DNA from: Kuschelorhynchus macadamiae
Lineage: Eukaryota > Arthropoda > Insecta > Coleoptera > Curculionidae
DNA length: 64,000 nucleotides
Assembly (NCBI GenBank): GCA_030620095.1
Contig: JAUTXW010000598.1
Coordinates: forward strand, 1,761,001-1,825,000
Direction of reading: 5' to 3'
The position numbers and the translations under genes are program-made. The notes under the pieces were generated by a model. It searched no databases. It was not told where the DNA came from and saw only the letters and a list, made by a program, of their open reading frames with translations. Of the stretch, positions 11,376-21,031 are shown one piece after another. Each line of letters starts with the position of its first letter. Positions within the stretch are counted from its first letter, which is position 1.

Positions 11376-11662
11376 TCTCATTTTCGATGGTTCGCCTGTT
11401 ACAACGCCATTAAGAACAAAATGTTGTTCCAGAGCGGTTTCAAGAAACGAATGTATCTTCATTTCGTCGTGTTCTTCGTTGCTGCCAGACGTCTCCACTA
11501 ACAGATAAAACGGATATCTGCCTATGGGCGAAGCTAACTTGGTGTGTTCTTCTCCCCAATCTATCGTAACAGAGTCCATAACTTCCACGGCCGATATTAC
11601 TTCTCCCAGTTCTTGTCTTATTTTCCTCAAAGTTTTCAATACTTTGTCATACGATTGTAGAC
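11376..11662 (-). CDS. D2HGDH: D-2-hydroxyglutarate dehydrogenase, exon (FAD-oxidase C domain start)
   Basis: This exon encodes 95 codons plus two bases completing a split glycine. D2HGDH is a mitochondrial flavoenzyme that oxidises D-2-hydroxyglutarate to 2-oxoglutarate. The acceptor is a T-rich tract ending TTTTTTAG before 11662, and the donor is AGA|GTACGT at 11375-11374. The peptide has ELGEVISAVEVMDSV and PFYLLVETSGSNEEHD, which align with the human enzyme's GEILSAFEFMDAV and PFYVLIETSGSNAGHD from memory of the family. Incoming phase 1 matches the exon at 31492-31660. The next coding exon, expected to start around WALRE, was not found between 1 and 11375 and should lie beyond the left edge. 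The preceding intron is about 19.8 kb. Confidence 0.93.
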
Positions 11663-11832
11663 CTAAAAAAATATTACAGCAACATAAGGTTATTAACCCA
11701 GGTCCCGTCGGGTATTTACGTTCTAAAAAGAGGCAAAAAACCCACTAGAGATATAAATTAATTAAAAAAGGTAATTTAATAATATTACGCGTTCAATTAA
11801 AAGATATAGTAAACCAACTCCGCCAAAGGAGA

Positions 11833-12075
11833 ATGATAAAGAGCTACCATTGTGTTGTTCTTCCCTACATACATGGCACTACAGACAAAATAGGACGATT
11901 ACTTCGGCATTCCAACATACGTACAATCTTCAATACACATAAGAAGATTGGACAATGCTTGCGATCCCCGAAAGATCTTGTACCGTACCTTTCCAAACAG
12001 AAGGAGTATATAAGTTCCTTCACTCCGAGTCGGAACTTTGTTGAACGGGCTAGACAAGCCTGCCGACTAGGATAA
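11833..12075 (+). pseudogene. Penelope-like element fragment (RT to GIY-YIG linker)
   Basis: An open 80-codon piece contains VLPYIHGTTDKIGRLLRHSN followed by IRTIFNTHKKIGQCLRSPKD. This resembles the linker between reverse transcriptase and the GIY-YIG nuclease in Penelope-like retroelements. Neither the RT catalytic motifs nor the nuclease motif is present. It is a short remnant in the 19.8 kb intron. The ATG at its start is not a native start. Confidence 0.6.
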
Positions 12076-13150
12076 AGCCCGTACCGCCTTGAACAAAAAA
12101 CTTCCAGGGGAGATTAGAGTAATAAAATAAAAAATGTAATCGTTTTCTCCTCAGTTGCATATTGTGGGGAAGGCGATGTTCGATTGTAAAATAATAATAG
12201 TAATAAAGTTTAATATTTATTACTAGTATCCGACAGTCATTAATTTAAATAGAAATTTAAGGAAATTAATTTGATGTTTAAAAAATCCGTTCTATGGACG
12301 TAACTATTCGTACGAGATGGAGAAAAGAAAAATATCACTGTCGAAAAGTATCACCATTTTTTACATTGTTTTATTTATAAATGGTATAATATTATATGTT
12401 TATAACAAGCATTGCCATGTCATAATGCACTAGCAGGGATTTTTCTAACGTTTAGGAAAGGTACTTTCTGGTGTACGAATACGTAAATATTTCCCTTCCT
12501 GGAATATCGATTTTTAATGGAGAGTAGAAGTTTTAGCTAAATTAAACCGGTAATACAAAAGCATGTTCCTTTTTGTTTGAAGTTTTGTTATTGGTAAACT
12601 ATAAAAGTTATAACAGTGTAAGAAATGAGTTCTTAATATTATTTGTTTATAACAGAGTACATCCCGGTTGGTGTTCGAAAATGGACATAGTGTCTTAAGG
12701 ACTTTCTATGCGATCCATGAGATGCATAATTTAAACATAACTTTGATCATACAGGGTAGCTCACAAAACCTTAGCAAACCAATCTTTCTATATTTAATAA
12801 GACACAGAGTATAGTCGTTTTATTTTGGTAAGCTTGTTTAAAGACCAATTCGAAAACACCATATTTTTTGGTTTAGCTTATACAGGGTGCTAAAGAGTAC
12901 ACATTCTGAAGTATGCATGGACAACTTGTAAACCAATGAAATCATATATATGTAAATATAGGATAAAATATGATATTACCCTACCGCTTTTCGAATAAAC
13001 TTTCCAAAATACAACAAATGCACTGGGTGTCTGATTAAAAAAGAAAAGAAGTTTGGTGTGCTATGGCTTTGTGAATTGTGAGCTGAAGTGTATGATCAAA
13101 GCTATGCTAAGACCATGTATCTTATGAATGACACTTTATTCTATTTTGTA
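12076..13150. other. Intron with remnants of Tc1-like ends
   Basis: No coding region. TACAGGGTG-type sequences near 12753 and 12890 resemble the ends of Tc1-like elements such as those at 13151, 49763 and 56663. They are probably decayed copies or solo ends. Nothing else is recognised. Confidence 0.5.
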
Positions 13151-13560
13151 CGCGGTGATCATTTATAATGTCCCCCCCCTCTAACTTTTTTATTTGACGT
13201 TTGGTAGAAAAACGTCAAATATAAAAGTTTCACAAAAAACAATAAGCTATTTGCAGCATACATTTTTATATATACAGGGTGTTGTCGAAATCACCCACAG
13301 ATTAAAGTTATATTTTTTTAAATGGAACACCCTGTATATTATACGCTAAATTAAATCCTATGAAAATTCTGCATATTTTTTGTATAACATGTCCTATACC
13401 CAAATACAATAGTTTTCGAAATATCTGCGGTTGATTCTAAAGCTTATGATTTAGCTTAGATGGCTGTGAAGTAGATCGATACCAACAAACAAAATGTTTG
13501 TTTATAACTGACAGTGACAGTTACACATTTAGCAACATTATACGTTCTTTTTATTGTAAA

Positions 13561-14636
13561 ATGCCCTATTCGGAAAGAGAAAAACGATTAATTTTGGAAA
13601 CTTTTATCAAAGCAAATAAGAGTGCTAAATTGGCTCAAAGAGAATTACGTGTAATTAACCCCCGGATGCACATTCCGGACAAAAAAACCTTTCATCGAAT
13701 TTATGAAAAACATCCAGCCTAACGAGAAAGAAGAGAACAATGGAAATTGATGAAGGTAGTGATTTAAACATTTTACTAAAAGTGGAAGAAAATCCCAATA
13801 TTTCCATAAGAAAAATATCGGGAAGCCTGAGAGAAGAGCTTATTGATCCAAAAAATACATCTTATGGGAGGATTCAAACCACTCTCAAAAATGCAGGATA
13901 CAAGGCATTCAAAATTAGGCCTACCACAAAATTAACGCCCAGGCATCGAGAAAAAAGGGTTGAATTTTGCCATGCAATGTTGGAAAAAGTTAATGAAAAT
14001 GAAGATTATTTAAAAAATGTTTTTTGGACCGACGAGTCATCGTTTTCTACTAATGGAATGATAAATCGAAAAAATAGCAGACAGTGGGCCACAGTAAATC
14101 CCCATTGCTACAGGGAATTTCAATTTCAAGGACGTCAAACTGTTAACGTGTGGTGTGCTATTTTAAACAATAAAATAATAGGCCCTCATTTTTTCGAAGA
14201 TACTTTAAACGGTAATGGTTATATGAATTTTCTCCGGAACGAATTAGAAAACTACATGGATGAGCTCCCATTGGAGCAACTGAGAAACCTCGTCTTCCAA
14301 CAAGATGGTGCTCCTCCTCATTGTGTCGTATTGGTTAAAGACTATTTAAACCAACAGTTCACGGAATGGATTGGAAAAAATGGTACGATAAACTGGCCAC
14401 CTAACAGTCCTGACTTGACGCCGATGGATGCATTTTTATGGGGAACTCTAAAAGATCGTGTGAACGCAAATAACATCGAAAATAGAGAACACCTAAAAGT
14501 CTTGATTAGAACGGAAATTCAAATTCTAAATCAAGAATATTCCCAGTCTATCACTGCCGCTTTGGATCGATTACGAAGAACATACATCAAATGTATTGAA
14601 GAAAACGGGGGACCAGTTGAACAATTCCATTTGTAA
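13561..14636 (+). pseudogene. Tc1-like (IS630 superfamily) transposase, one frameshift
   Basis: The protein starts at the ATG at 13561 (MPYSEREKRLILETF), where the DUF4817-like helix-turn-helix region begins. It runs to 13722 and continues in another frame from about 13705 to 14636, with TRKKRTMEIDEGSDLNILL joining the parts. A short deletion near 13700 is the simplest cause of the shift. The second segment contains the DDE catalytic core: WTDESSFS, FQQDGAPPH and NSPDLTPMDAFLWG. All three acidic residues are Asp, with about 40 residues between the last two. It ends in the usual EENGGPVEQF C-terminus before TAA. Apart from the one shift the frame is open, so this copy is young. Confidence 0.88.
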
Positions 14637-14694
14637 GAATAAATGTATTATATTATTATCTAAATTATTAATTAAGTTTTAGAAGTTTTTTTTG

Positions 14695-14882
14695 TTTTTG
14701 AAGCTTTCAGGCTTCCCGATATTTTTCTTATGGAAATATTGGGCTTTTCTTCCACTTTTAGTAAAATGTTTAAATCACTGCCTTCATCAATTTCCAATGT
14801 TTTCTTTTTTCTCGCTAGTCTGGATGTATGTTGTAATAAAAATTTCCAAAATTAATTGTTTTTCTCTTTCCGAATAAGGCAT
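14695..14882 (-). repeat. Inverted copy of the transposase 5' coding region
   Basis: Read on the minus strand, 14882 to 14695 repeats the start of the transposase gene. It begins at the ATG equivalent (pairing with 13561), continues for about 35 bases, skips the part equivalent to roughly 13600-13690, then matches 13695-13830 with about 95% identity by eye, ending in ATATCGGGAAGCCTGA. It is contiguous with the right terminal repeat. The copy differs from the left arm at several positions, so it was not created by a very recent fold-back event. A full-length transcript would fold back on itself. Confidence 0.85.
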
Positions 14883-15315
14883 TTTACAATAAAAAGAACG
14901 TATAATGTTGCTAAATGTGTAACTGTCACTGTCACTTATAAACAAATATTTTGTTTGTTGGTATCGATCTACTTCACAGCCACCTAAGCTAAATTATAAG
15001 CTTTAGAATAATGTTTTTATTTCTGAATGATAAAATCGCAGATATTTCGAAAACTATTGTATTTGGGTATAGGACATGTTATACAAAAAATATGCAGAAT
15101 TTTCATAGGATTTAATTTAGTGTATAATATACAGGGTGTTCCATTTAAAAAAATATAACTTTTATCTGTGGGTGATTTCGGCAACACCCTGTATATATAA
15201 AAATGTATGCTGCAAATAGCTTATTGTTTTTTGTGAAACTTTTATATTTGACGTTTTTCTACCAAACGTCAAATAAAAAAGTTAGAGGGGGGGGACATTA
15301 TAAATGATCACCCTG

Positions 15316-16142
15316 TACATCAACTGAGATATTCCCTAGTCAAAATTTCATGGGACTCCCTGTATATTCACCATTTCAAGTTGATGTGGTTTGAATTTTG
15401 CTGATAGACATTTTTTTCAAATTGGACTTAAGTTGCATATGTAGTGTTTCACAAGACTCTTGCAAATCTCTTGTTCTTGTCTTGTTCTTGCTGCAAGAAC
15501 AAGACAAAACTCTTATTATTTCCCTTATCCCTTATTATTTACCAAAGTATTATGATTTAAATCTGAGTACCCCAAAACCCATAAAAAGGCATATTACGGA
15601 ATTATTAACAAAAAATTGTTGTTTTTTTATCAATTAATCCCCCACTTCACCCCCTTCTTCTCAACCGATTTTACTCAATACCATTGCTACCTATATACCA
15701 AATTTAAACTCGATAGCACAATTATTCCTTTGAAATTTATAACATAAACTAACAGACAGACAGAAAATAGATTTCACCGAAATTATGTTTTTACAGTTTT
15801 TGGGTCGTTTTAAATCAATTTAGCGAAAAAAAAATTTTTTTTTCCGATATTATAGAAGTAATAATTTAACCGCCATTTTGTTTCGCCATCTTATATTCGT
15901 TTCACTATTTTAACAGTTAACTTCTAAACCAAAATCAATTCTTAGTTAAATATTTTATTAGGGCGCCATTTTGTTACGCCATCTCGGATTCGTACCAAAA
16001 TTCTACCCGTCGATTACTACGTAACACTTTGTGCAAAATTTGAGGTGTAGTTTTTTAGTAATATTTTTTTAACAATTTACTAGGCCGGCATTTTTACAGC
16101 CATTTTGGATTTTCACCAAAATGTTACCAGATTATCTCATAA
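15316..16142. repeat. Intron with diverged tandem GCCATTTTG-type units
   Basis: Three imperfect units around 15880, 15960 and 16085 share GCCATTTTG, a GCCATCT or GCCATTTTGGAT block, then CACCAAAATNTTACC. The same unit appears inverted near 58110-58400. No gene is present. The element is a non-coding interspersed repeat of unknown class; the right side abuts the piggyBac. Confidence 0.55.
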
Positions 16143-18556
16143 CCCTTACAGTACCGAGACAAAATTTTTTGAATTTTGACTTCATATTGATTTTAGAGCG
16201 ATAAAATTAGTTAAATAGAACTGGTAAATTTTTTGAAATTTTTTCAAAATTGTTTTTTTGGTTTTTTAGTGTGTGCACAATTGTGGGTCTTGGGAGTGAA
16301 CAGATAAAAGCACAATTGTGAAAATACTATTTATTGTTTCGTATGAAATAATAGAAAACAGTTTTTGTTTTTACTTAAACATAGAAATATATTACATTTA
16401 GTGCATCGAACTCTTGAACGACTTTCGCAGCCTTCCAAGCGGCATTTAACTGGATTCTTCATTTCTTCATTATTTGGCCAATGTTCGAAACCGTCAAAGC
16501 GTTTGTCCACACAGGGAAGATTAGCAGGTACCCTTCTCTTTTTTCTTTCATTCCCTTGATTGATGTTTTCGTTTCCTAAATCTTCTGGTTCGTCAAATTC
16601 CGCTAAGTCTTCTGATTCCTCAGTTTCCGCTAAGACGCGCTTTTTTGTTCCTGCGACCAAATACTCTCCAAGACTAAGCCTAAACTCCAGAAGGTCTTTA
16701 ACATCTTTCTTTTTAAGGTTTTGACTTTGGCAATCCCTTCGATATTCCATCCAGCTATTTACTATTGCCAAATCAAATAAGTGCAAAATGGCCTTGACAG
16801 TCCACTTACGGGTTCCGAAAAAAGAGCGATAGTACTCCATCATTTGATCACACACATCTACTCCCCCCCATGTGTTCGTTATAGGATTTAACAACCGCTG
16901 GACATGATATACCGGTACGTTTTTTTTCTGCTTTATTCCATCTCTCTACCTCAGTTTCAGGCTCTCTTCCAAATGCTGTAGATACCATCAACACAAACTT
17001 ATTGTCCTTCCACTTAGTAATACAAAGTTTACCATCAGTTCTGACGACAACTTCTGACTCTCCTCGATTCATGGTATGATCTTTCTTGAACTCATAGCCT
17101 TTTACTCTGTTGGACATAATTGTAGCAGTTGCATCTATTTTCAATGTTATCAATTTGTCCATCAAAGCAATAGTTGAAAAATATCTGTCAAAGTACAAAT
17201 AACAATTTTCTGGTAATGTTTCTACTAAGCAAAGAACAACTGACGCGCCCAATCCCAGTGCCCTGTCTTTTAGTGGAGTGGTATCGCCCTGGTAGATTTC
17301 GAAATCCATTATTAGTCCGTCCGATGTAGTAACAACAAAATTTTTAAGGCCTACAGGTCTTGGCTTGTTCTTGACAAATTGGCGAACTGGACATCTGCCC
17401 AAGAACGGAATCATTTGTTCGTCAATTGAAAAGGCTGTATTCTTTTTTCTCTCAATAGTTTTACAGCGATTTCTTACGAGGTCAATTACGGGTTGTATTT
17501 TCCACAATCTGTTCTTCTTTTGTACTTCTTCTGGTACACTAAGATTGTCAACAACATGCAAATTTACACGTATCATGTAAAATCGATGACGTGGCATGAC
17601 ACTGTCAATTAATGAGAATTTATATTTTTCATTCCAATACATATGTATTCTTGGAAAAGGAATACATCCCATCAAAGCATTCATTTCAAAAAATTTTTTA
17701 ATTTCTTGGGGTGTAACGTTGTTTACTTTTGCAGCAGTAATATTGAGACGTGTAAATCGCCGCTAACTGAAAAAAATCATCATCCAGATATTTTGCAAAA
17801 TATTCGTAAGGGGTTTTTACATGGGATGGAGTAAAGTTTTCATTTAAAGGAAAATCTTTACTAGGGAAGTTTCCACGCTTCCATTGCAACTTTTGGAAAT
17901 GTATTAGCGGTAGATCGTCTTCGGAATCCGAAGAATTATCGGTTTGATCACGTGGTATCGGTGGTTCTTCAGAAAAATCAAAATCTTCTTCCCCTTCTGA
18001 GCCAATGTCAGAGCCAAGGTCAGATCCCAGTTCATCCAAAAGTTGAAATAAGTCCTCCTGATTATCTGCTAAATGGTCAAGGTCGAGTATCTTTTTTCGC
18101 CCTGTAATAAAAGCTTAGCTCAAAAACCAAAGATTTGCATAATTTTGAAATAAAACATATTTTTTTATATGTTGACTCCCGTAGCTCGCAATTGTGATGA
18201 CCGCTACAAAGTTGTTTTTAAAAGCACAAATTTAAAAGATAATTGCAATATACACGTACATGATGTTTATTTGTTATTTATTATAACAATTTAAGTACAA
18301 AAACATCAAAAATTATAAAAAATTAACCAATTATTAGTTACTTACCCGCTCCTGCCATTGCCGGTAAAACACATTCACTTTTGAGGTTAGAACACTAACG
18401 CGACACCGAAAAAACAAAACCTTTCTGGCTGCATGCGCGTTAAATGCGATCTTCACAATCATATCGTAAGGTACTCAGCGTAGTAAAATCATATTTTGAA
18501 CCTTATAACAAGGGAAAATAAGGAAGTCACAATTGTGTTATGCGGTTGCGTAAGGG
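16143..18556 (-). mobile_element. piggyBac element flanked by ATAA
   Basis: The left end begins CCCTTACAGTACC at 16143. The right end is the inverse CCCTTACGCAACC, ending at 18556. Both flanks carry ATAA (16139-16142 and 18557-18560) rather than the canonical TTAA of piggyBac. Palindromic CACAATTGTG occurs near 16268, 16311 and 18529, with a shorter AATTGTG near 18191, forming subterminal repeats. Length is 2414 bp. The transposase on the minus strand is frameshifted. Confidence 0.85.
16331..18039 (-). pseudogene. piggyBac (PGBD4-like) transposase, two frameshifts
   Basis: Segments 18039-17698, 17684-16848 and 16894-16331 join into one transposase of about 575 residues. It starts with an acidic N-terminus, then the DDE_Tnp_1_7 domain. 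Catalytic aspartates are visible in FSIDEQMIPFLGR, LYFDRYFSTIAL and GGVDVCDQM. The C-terminus has a cysteine-rich zinc-binding tail (CRLEGCESRSRVRCTKCNIF). Frame is lost near 17720-17760, before VNNVTPQEI. It is lost again in a run of seven G (16865-16871 region), where six would keep EHMGGVDVCDQM in frame. The triad is intact, so inactivation rests on two small indels. Confidence 0.9.
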
Positions 18557-19304
18557 ATAATGACCATTAATGTTTGACCAAAATTTAAACTCGATGGGAT
18601 AAGTGCCTAGTTTTCTAGTTATACCGGGAACGGACAGAGACCGACGGAATGGAGAAAACAAGTTTGTCGATATCTAGAGACCCCCTGAAACGTAAATATC
18701 TGAGAAAATCCCGGAGGGTGATTTTTCACCATTACAATACTTCCCTTTTACGAGGGAGGTAAAATCCTCGTCTTCGGCTCGGATTTTTAAAACCAGTAGC
18801 GCTCATACACTATTTATGAAACAAATTCCTTAGAAACTAGTTTTTCGGATTTTTTCCAGAAAAATCAGACATACTGGAGATATTACCCCCCAAATTTAAG
18901 CTACTTTTTGGATAGGTATAATGTGGGAATCGCATTGTACTGAAGGCGTTGCTTTAAAGGTGACATAAAGCTTTCATCCGTAAAATAACGGGTGCAAATC
19001 CTAATTTTTTTTTATAGGACAAATCAGAATTAATGTCTGCATATTTGTGATCCCCAGTAAACCCTAAATGCGACTTCCAAGCTTGACATCTGCAGAGATA
19101 TTATATTTCAATTTAAATACCAAAAAAATGGGTACTATACAAGGGATATTCATATATTTTTAAAATTGGACAAAAGTTATAATGTTATAATTTTATATTC
19201 CAAAATAGTTAGGTGCCTATCTTGGTTCATCCTTTCGACAGCGAAAAAACGATAATCCACCTCCACGTTAATCGTAAACAAAATCCACTGTGTACACACC
19301 AGCG
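18557..19304 (-). repeat. Intron with interspersed repeat (CCCTCGTAAAAGGG family, inverted copy)
   Basis: Between 18560 and 18790 lies an inverted, diverged copy of a repeat also present at 56325-56560 and 57880-58560. Shared blocks are the CCTCGTAAAAGGGAAGTATTG head, a GTGAAAAATCACC block and a region with GGTCTCTGTCCG-type sequence. No coding potential. From 18800 to 19304 nothing is recognised except a CACTGTG at 19286-19292. Confidence 0.55.
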
Positions 19305-19343
19305 CACAGTGTTGCACAAGATAGGGAATAATAGACAAAAATA
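19305..19343 (+). repeat. Transib left end resembling a 23-spacer recombination signal
   Basis: Heptamer CACAGTG at 19305-19311, a 23-base spacer, then ACAAAAATA at 19335-19343. The nonamer matches 7 of 9 positions of the vertebrate RSS nonamer ACAAAAACC. The likeness is seen directly; function as a transposase-binding site is inferred from the known Transib/RAG1 relationship. Confidence 0.65.
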
Positions 19344-21031
19344 GTTCCGATCATAAAAATTGAGCACATATTATTTTATTATGATAGAATTACCTTTTAA
19401 TACATGAACCTTCAATATTGTAACACAATAAGTAACGTTGGTTTTTATACAGGGTCTTGAAAATTCTTATTTTTAAAAGTTGATATCAAATTATAAATTA
19501 TGCTAAATTAACATCTGAAATCAAAAATTTATTTCCAAATTCAGCCGTACTACCTAAATATTCATACAAGATATCAAAGTATCTGTATGAAAATTATACA
19601 GGGTCTTGCAGAAGTCTTGGTACAAAGGCTTTTTTACTGGGAGATTAATTGGTTCAAATATTACGAAATAATACTTTAAAAACAGCGACAAACAAATATA
19701 ACTAAAAAAAATACACCTCAGAGGTTACCAAAAGATGGATTAAAAACGGTTAGGTATGGGGTTATTTGGGAAAATGCGCTAAAACAATTTTATCAATAGG
19801 TAATTATTATTCCAACCAATACACCACGGTGCAGTTGAATTCATAAATAAGTGGGACATCATTTGTATATAGTGTGAAGCTGCATGTCATAGTTCGAATA
19901 TCAAAAAGAAGTGGCACAGACTTCACATTCAACAGATTTCCAGCATTTGGCACATAACAAACTCAGAATAGTGTTGTTATCCGTTAATAAATGTTTTGTT
20001 TATAATTAATTTTTTTCAAAATTAATCTGAAATCGAAGAATACCAGTCACCCAGACTTTTGAATGTGAAATTTTTTGAAAAACTGATTTTACCCTATAAT
20101 CTAAAGTCGCTCTCCCACATGTTTATGAACGCAACTGTACATTATTAGTGTTAACTTAATCAGAATCATCGCTATTATCATTGATAATTCCATCAGGAAT
20201 GTCGAAAGAAAATGTAGAATTTGATTTAACTGAACTTATTTTGCCTTCTACTTATATTAAATTATTAATTACTCTTAAAATTAAAAATAAAATAAGTTAG
20301 AGAAAATAAAATAAAATATAAATAAGTAAAAATATAATAAAAAAATTAAAAATAAAATCGACTTCAAAAAAGCAAGAAGATTACTTGGTACTAGTAAATA
20401 TTTGATATTAGTTGATTTGGTGTAGAATTCATGCATTAATACTTCTTTAAATAGCCAATAAGTTGATTTTAATAAGAATGAAGAAACATTTGCGTACACA
20501 TATTTGATGTGTACAGGGAGAAAAACTTCTGAACTCACATATTAGGTACAAGTTATTCTTTTATGAGTACAAAAGCTTGACAAAAATATTTTGGCCTTAG
20601 ACAATGATCGATGCCTATTGGGGGCTTGGTTTAAAAACCATGTAAAATATATTCACGTCACATTGTTGATGTTTTAATTCATGAAACTACAGAACTTCAG
20701 AACGACAGTAAAAAAAAGAGAATAACAAAACACACAGTTGAAAAATTAAAATGAATGACACATTAGAAAAATTTTATTGTGTTTCATGAATGTGGTTATA
20801 ACTTGAAACATTTAAATAATAATAATACAAATGTAAAAAATCTCTGATAGCAAGGGAACTTGCTTCCATTGCCCCCCCCTCCCTCCCACCATTACCCTAC
20901 TTGTCCTACCTATGTGTTTATGTTTAGAATCAGACTTAATTTATGTGGGAAAAATTATAGGCAGAGACATTCAAAGGCAGTCGCTGGCTATCACTCTAAG
21001 AGCCGTCATTGGAATTCACAGCAATTCGCAT

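Larger units (their letters stand above)
13151..15315 (+). mobile_element. Tc1-like element with very long inverted repeats including coding sequence
   Basis: The element is flanked by TA (13149-13150 and 15316-15317). The left end reads CGCGGTGATCATTTATAATG and the right is its inverse (GATCACCCTG at the border). The terminal inverted repeats continue with high identity for about 410 bp, up to the start codon at 13561. They then continue on the right arm as an inverted copy of the transposase 5' coding region (14695-14882). Nested ACAGGGTGTT motifs lie inside both arms. The element is 2165 bp. Confidence 0.88.

Noticed and set aside
20281..20538. 85-codon minus-strand frame inside the Transib
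   Set aside because: AT-driven open frame rich in Phe, Leu and Tyr without similarity or start context; it lies in the non-coding half of the Transib.
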